From: Gnetum montanum
Lineage: Eukaryota; Streptophyta; Gnetopsida; Gnetales; Gnetaceae
Assembly (NCBI GenBank): GCA_015680685.1
Contig: MNCI01016265.1
Coordinates: 78,295-142,294, forward strand
Direction: 5' to 3'
DNA: 64,000 bases
The position numbers and the translations under genes were made by a program. Below, piece after piece: positions 60,051 to 64,000 of this stretch. The number at the start of each line of letters is the position of its first letter. The stretch's first letter is position 1. Under the pieces are notes generated by a model. The model worked only from the letters and a program-made list of their open reading frames with translations, was not told the DNA's origin and did no database searches.

Positions 60051-61785
60051 CAATTTGTAGTCTTATAATTCTTTTTAATTTCTAATTTTTTTATATAACT
60101 TTTCACATTTCTTAATAAATTTTCCATTCTTTATACTTTTTCAATTTCTTAATTCTTTAACATTTTTCTATTCTTTGATGATTTTTCATTCTTTCAACAA
60201 TTTTCATTTTTTTATCTTTTTCCATTCCTACTATCTTTTTCTTCTTTTTCGTACTTTATTTTCATATTCTTTGTACATATTTCTGATTGTTAATAAAGCA
60301 CACCAAGAATAAGGCAAGATGTAGTTCAATAAGGTGAAGATTTGTCTATGGTATCAAGTCATAAGGGATTGATTATTTGTACAGCGAAACCATAACATTC
60401 ATCCACTCATTCCATTAATAAGAGGTTCTTACTATGGCCATAATGATATTCCTTCCATCATAAAACTAAAAAAAAACTTGTGATCATTATGCTTTAAGCA
60501 AAAAGTGAAGAATTAAGTGGGAATGTTAAGGGTGTGACATTAAAGGGATTTGTGGATTCTCTTGGATCACTTCTAGTAGTCATACCTTGTTTCTTAGGTT
60601 GTATTATATTCTTGTAAATCTAAGGAAAAGTGGGAGTAAGAGTACAATAAGTGTTACCTTACGATGTCACTGGAAAGACATGTTACCCATGCCTAAAGGT
60701 AGTCCTCTGGTAAGGTTAACATAGTTAAAAAATAAAATAAATGTGCAAGAATAAATTTATGGGGGTTCCACTGGAAAGATAGGTTACCCATTCTTGAAGG
60801 TAGGCAACATCTCAGGAATCTAAAAAACAAAATAAAAAGTACAATGAATAAACTCCTCCTTTGGACAATATGTGGTAATACTCCTTGCAATAGTGGTAAT
60901 CTTGTGGTTGTAACTCCAAGAGATGATAACATGCGATGTCACTAGAATGTGGTCTAGACTTGGTTTGAATCTTGGAACAAATGGCTGCTAATCACTTTAA
61001 CCATCAATGACACACAAGAATTCATTATGCCTATGGTATGACAACTCACGTCCCAAGTTCTGTAATCCTTTCTACAGTCCATCTCACCTCATTGTATATT
61101 TAATCATAACTTGTGGTTTTGTATAATGTAGCATTATTTGTCCAATCTGGTAATGCTAACATTTTTGTTTTGTTAGAAAAGTATGTCTTACATTCAACTC
61201 CTTGAGCGCCTAAGGACACTTATAGGCATGGTTATACAAGGGCACTAAGGGTTGGAGCCTACTTTGGGGAGGATCCACTTGTATAACTCTTGTATTTTAT
61301 ACTTTCCAAGAAATTGCACATCATCTTGTGTCATCCAAAACATCTACTAAACTTGATCTAATCTCTAATACTTTGTCCATACAATAACCTTTCCCTACCT
61401 AAGACTCCTTCTTCAGGAATTTTGAATGTCAAATTTTAGAAAACTATGCATCGTTAATGGCCATGGCCCTCTAGATAAGTTTTACATCTTCCAAATATTC
61501 CATTTGACTCATTTTTTTCAAGAAAAATTAATGAAAATTTTGAATTTTTTAATGGTGATGTCATAGGCACCTACGATGTATGATCTATGATGTCGCACAT
61601 ATAAAAATAGTATATATATGCATGGAAGTTAGTGAAATTTTTCACTTCCTCATTTTGTAGCAAGAGAGGATTTTGTAGTTTTTTCACAACCCTCTTACAC
61701 ACTAGCTTCCAAAGGCCATAACTTCACCCTCGTAGCTCCGATTTCCAAAATTCTTAAATCTTGCTAGTCCCAAAGCGCTCAACTT

Positions 61786-61797
61786 AGTCATGGGGGT
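61786..61797 (+). other. Internal polypurine-like tract, family B copy 2
   Basis: agtcatgggggt lies 372 bp upstream of the remnant ORF start at 62168, the same distance as in copy 1 (about 375 bp). Confidence 0.5.
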
Positions 61798-62633
61798 GCA
61801 TTGCATAATATAAGCAAATGAAAATTTGAGCCAAAAATTCCTAACACTTGGAAGATACCATAAAGGGTAAATACAAAGAAATAATAAGAATCTTAACATT
61901 AATCAATCAAACTAAGGCAAGAAAGATTTTAGATCATACTCCTAATAGACCATACTAGCTATTTTAGGCCATAATAAGCAAGAAAACAATAAGAAGGGAA
62001 TAAGTAACTAAATAATATAATACATAAGGGGTTCCTTTTTTGCAAAATTTTCTAACTCTACAATCATAAAATGATAAGAACTTAACTTAACTAAGAGTAC
62101 AAGGAATATGAATAATTAAACATCGATGAAAAATTTTTGGTAATCCTAAACTCTTGATTGATTGTAGATGGTTCCAAAGAGGATACCAAAAGGAGGGCCT
62201 TCCTAGCTAAGAAGCTGTAAAGACACACATTTAAGCATCTCCATTATGGTCCACATTAACCAACATCAATGAATGGAACTTAAGAAAAATGTACAATTCT
62301 AATAAAGAGGCCAATGAAATAGTTACAATCAAAGGAGTCTTTGTGCCATACTTAGTAGAGAGGACATAGGGAAAAAGAAGACAAGGACAAGAGAGGAAAA
62401 ACTTTCCAAAAGCCTAACGACAAAAGGAAAAAGCCAATGGAAGAGCCACCACCACTTCAAATTTTGTTTTTTTTCTGTCATGTAATTATGTCATTTATGT
62501 ACATGCCATTGCGGCACTCAAAGTCACTCAATAGTTAGAGTTAATCAATAATCTTGTACCTTCCCAATCTTGTAAAGAAAGCTAGGTCCTATCCTGTTAA
62601 CTTGAGCACGAGCCTTTAGTTATCCATGGAGGT

Positions 62634-63225
62634 ATGATGAATCATTAGTTGGTTGAGATATCGTAGATGCTATGTCATAGATGCTACATCACATCTTCAT
62701 TGTAGCATCCCTATTGATGCATCTTAATTAGTTACTATGTTGCATCTATTTGATATTGTTAATTTTTATCCACCAACGATATTGTAGGATCTATGATGTC
62801 TTATATTTGATATCATAGCACATGCTACATCATCGTAGATCCAATATCGTAAGATGCATGCCAACCTATAAATATAGCACTTAGGTGCATGGATCTACAT
62901 AAGTTTCATTACATAGTAACAAGACTCTTTCAATTTGTTTTCATGAATTTAGTCTTAAGTACTTAGCATTGTGAATGCCCGTAGTGTAGTGTGACTTAGT
63001 AAATAGAATCTTTATTGAAACATCTTGTACTTAGGCGCAAGTGTGTCAAGAAATAAAGATTGAGCTATTTCATACTATTGTAGCATTCTCCTTATGTATT
63101 TCTTTGCTTTGAATAATGTTTACCATTTTTACTTAGACTACTAATTACTACTTTTTTAGTTAATGCTTTACTATTCCATGCACTTTACTTTTACTATTAG
63201 TATGTGAAATAGATACAACTATAGG
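62634..63225 (+). repeat. Family B LTR, plus orientation
   Basis: Starts TGATGAATCATTAGTTGG after a polypurine tract. It contains many gatatcgtaga/gatgctac words, a TATA box ctataaata at 62866-62874, and aataaag words downstream. It matches 34364-34832 inverted. The exact end is unclear because another LTR follows tail to tail. Confidence 0.75.
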
Positions 63226-63893
63226 GTTTATGTAATCGTTACTGGGTAACCAAGCATTATCCTACTAAGCGAATCAAGCAAGAATACTACAAGGATTACC
63301 AAACAATTACACTTGAATGCTCAAAACCAATCATCCTCATTTCACTTTACTAATGAACAAGGAAAGTAAAATACCTAGAAATTTAAATGATTAAAACAAT
63401 AAAAACTATGCTAAGTAAAATAGAAAAACTAGGTGGATGCTACAATGATGAAAAGTAATCTTGATCTATATTTTTAGTCATGAATTTTTCCCAAATACAC
63501 TTCATTCAAATAAAGATTTTGTACAACTACTCAACACCACACTGCAGGCATTTACTCTATCGCTAAAACTACAAAATAAAACTATAAGAATATACTAAAG
63601 GATGGAATGAAACTTATGTGGATCCATTCGTCCAAGTGTTCTATTTATAGGTTGTATACATCTTGCGATATTATATATACGATGACATAGCTTATGCTAC
63701 AATATCAAATCTATGACATTATAGTTACGATATTGTTGGTGGACAAAAATTGACTTTATTAAGTAGATGTGACATCATAGATGCAACATAGCATCTATGG
63801 TGTAGCAACCAATTAAGATGCATTCATAGGGATGCTACAATGCGGATGCGATGTAGCATCTACAATATCTCAACCAACTGATGATTCATCATA
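63226..63893 (-). repeat. Family B LTR, minus orientation (third copy)
   Basis: Read on the minus strand from 63893 it starts TGATGAATCATCAGTTGG and parallels the 62634 LTR, including the cctataaatag TATA region. It is preceded on the minus strand by cttgggggta, a polypurine tract (63894-63906). It therefore belongs to a further minus-strand element whose internal part runs off the right edge. Confidence 0.75.
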
Positions 63894-64000
63894 CCCCCAA
63901 GATTGACTAAAAACTCATATATTTCTACTTCTATCTTAATCTTGACCCTTTAGTGTATCTCTATTTCTATACCTATGTTCATCCTCATCAGAACTAGACA
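63894..64000 (-). mobile_element. Start of a third family B copy (3' internal end), continues outside
   Basis: The polypurine tract next to the LTR at 63893 shows that internal sequence of another minus-strand copy begins here. Too little is present to describe it. Confidence 0.5.

Larger units (their letters stand above)
60060..63225 (+). mobile_element. Family B copy 2, 3' part (plus strand)
   Basis: The stretch 60060-62100 is an inverted copy of 57460-56240 plus 38712-37840. It ends with a polypurine tract (atggaggta) and an LTR starting TGATGAATC at 62634. Compared with copy 1 most of the extra env-position ORF is deleted: the start MVPKR is at 62168 and the C-terminal KKPMEEPPP block is already at about 62430. 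The 5' half of the element is missing. Confidence 0.75.

Overview
The window is plant nuclear DNA. It holds the 5' three quarters of one host gene with long introns, followed by about 47 kb of nested, mostly decayed retrotransposons. The host gene, tRNA-primed LTR elements of the Athila-like and Tat (Ty3/gypsy) lineages, LINE and RTE remnants, and multi-kilobase introns carrying LINE debris all fit a large TE-rich land-plant genome. I cannot name the species; a gymnosperm-like or other large genome is a guess.

Region 1 (1-16.7 kb): a PRP40C-like pre-mRNA-processing factor on the minus strand. I reconstruct eleven exons with consistent phases (918 codons): a low-complexity N-terminus, two WW domains, an acidic linker and three FF-type segments. 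The 3' exons lie outside the window. Introns hold a LINE reverse-transcriptase remnant (~6.5-7.0 kb), a LINE ORF1-like remnant (~10.7-11.1 kb) and an 80-bp tandem repeat.

Region 2 (16.7-20.6 kb): AT-rich intergenic DNA with a probable small LTR-type element and a degraded RTE LINE on the minus strand.

Region 3 (20.6-34.4 kb): family A, a tandem array of an Athila-like non-autonomous element. The layout is LTR, internal, LTR, internal, LTR, 127 bp of internal 3' tail, LTR. The internals carry gag and protease but no RT or integrase, plus a small 3' ORF with a hydrophobic C-terminus right after a splice-acceptor-like AG. The last LTR is broken by two single-N gaps, and the 242 bp between them are in reverse orientation, most likely an assembly error.

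Region 4 (34.4-64 kb): family B, Athila-like gag elements arranged as inverted and duplicated copies. The best copy (minus strand) has an extra ~0.9 kb-codon reading frame in the env position. It is interrupted by family C, a 17.5 kb Tat-type Ty3/gypsy element (38718-56234) flanked by a 5-bp target duplication.

Element C is the most interesting object. Its sense genes (gag, protease, RT, RNase H, second RNase H, integrase) are broken by many stops and frameshifts. Between protease and RT it carries an antisense, nine-exon gene that is open for 1021 codons. Its product begins with an FCP1/NIF (HAD-type phosphatase)-like domain whose catalytic aspartates are replaced, followed by a region that may resemble plant-mobile-domain proteins, and a coiled-coil C-terminus. 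A TATA box lies upstream on the antisense strand. The right LTR copy of C is inverted relative to the left one, although the outer ends and target duplication look like a normal integration. C also holds two dispersed motif families, a GTATAC-centred palindrome and a ~24-nt TAAACT motif confined to untranslated spacers.
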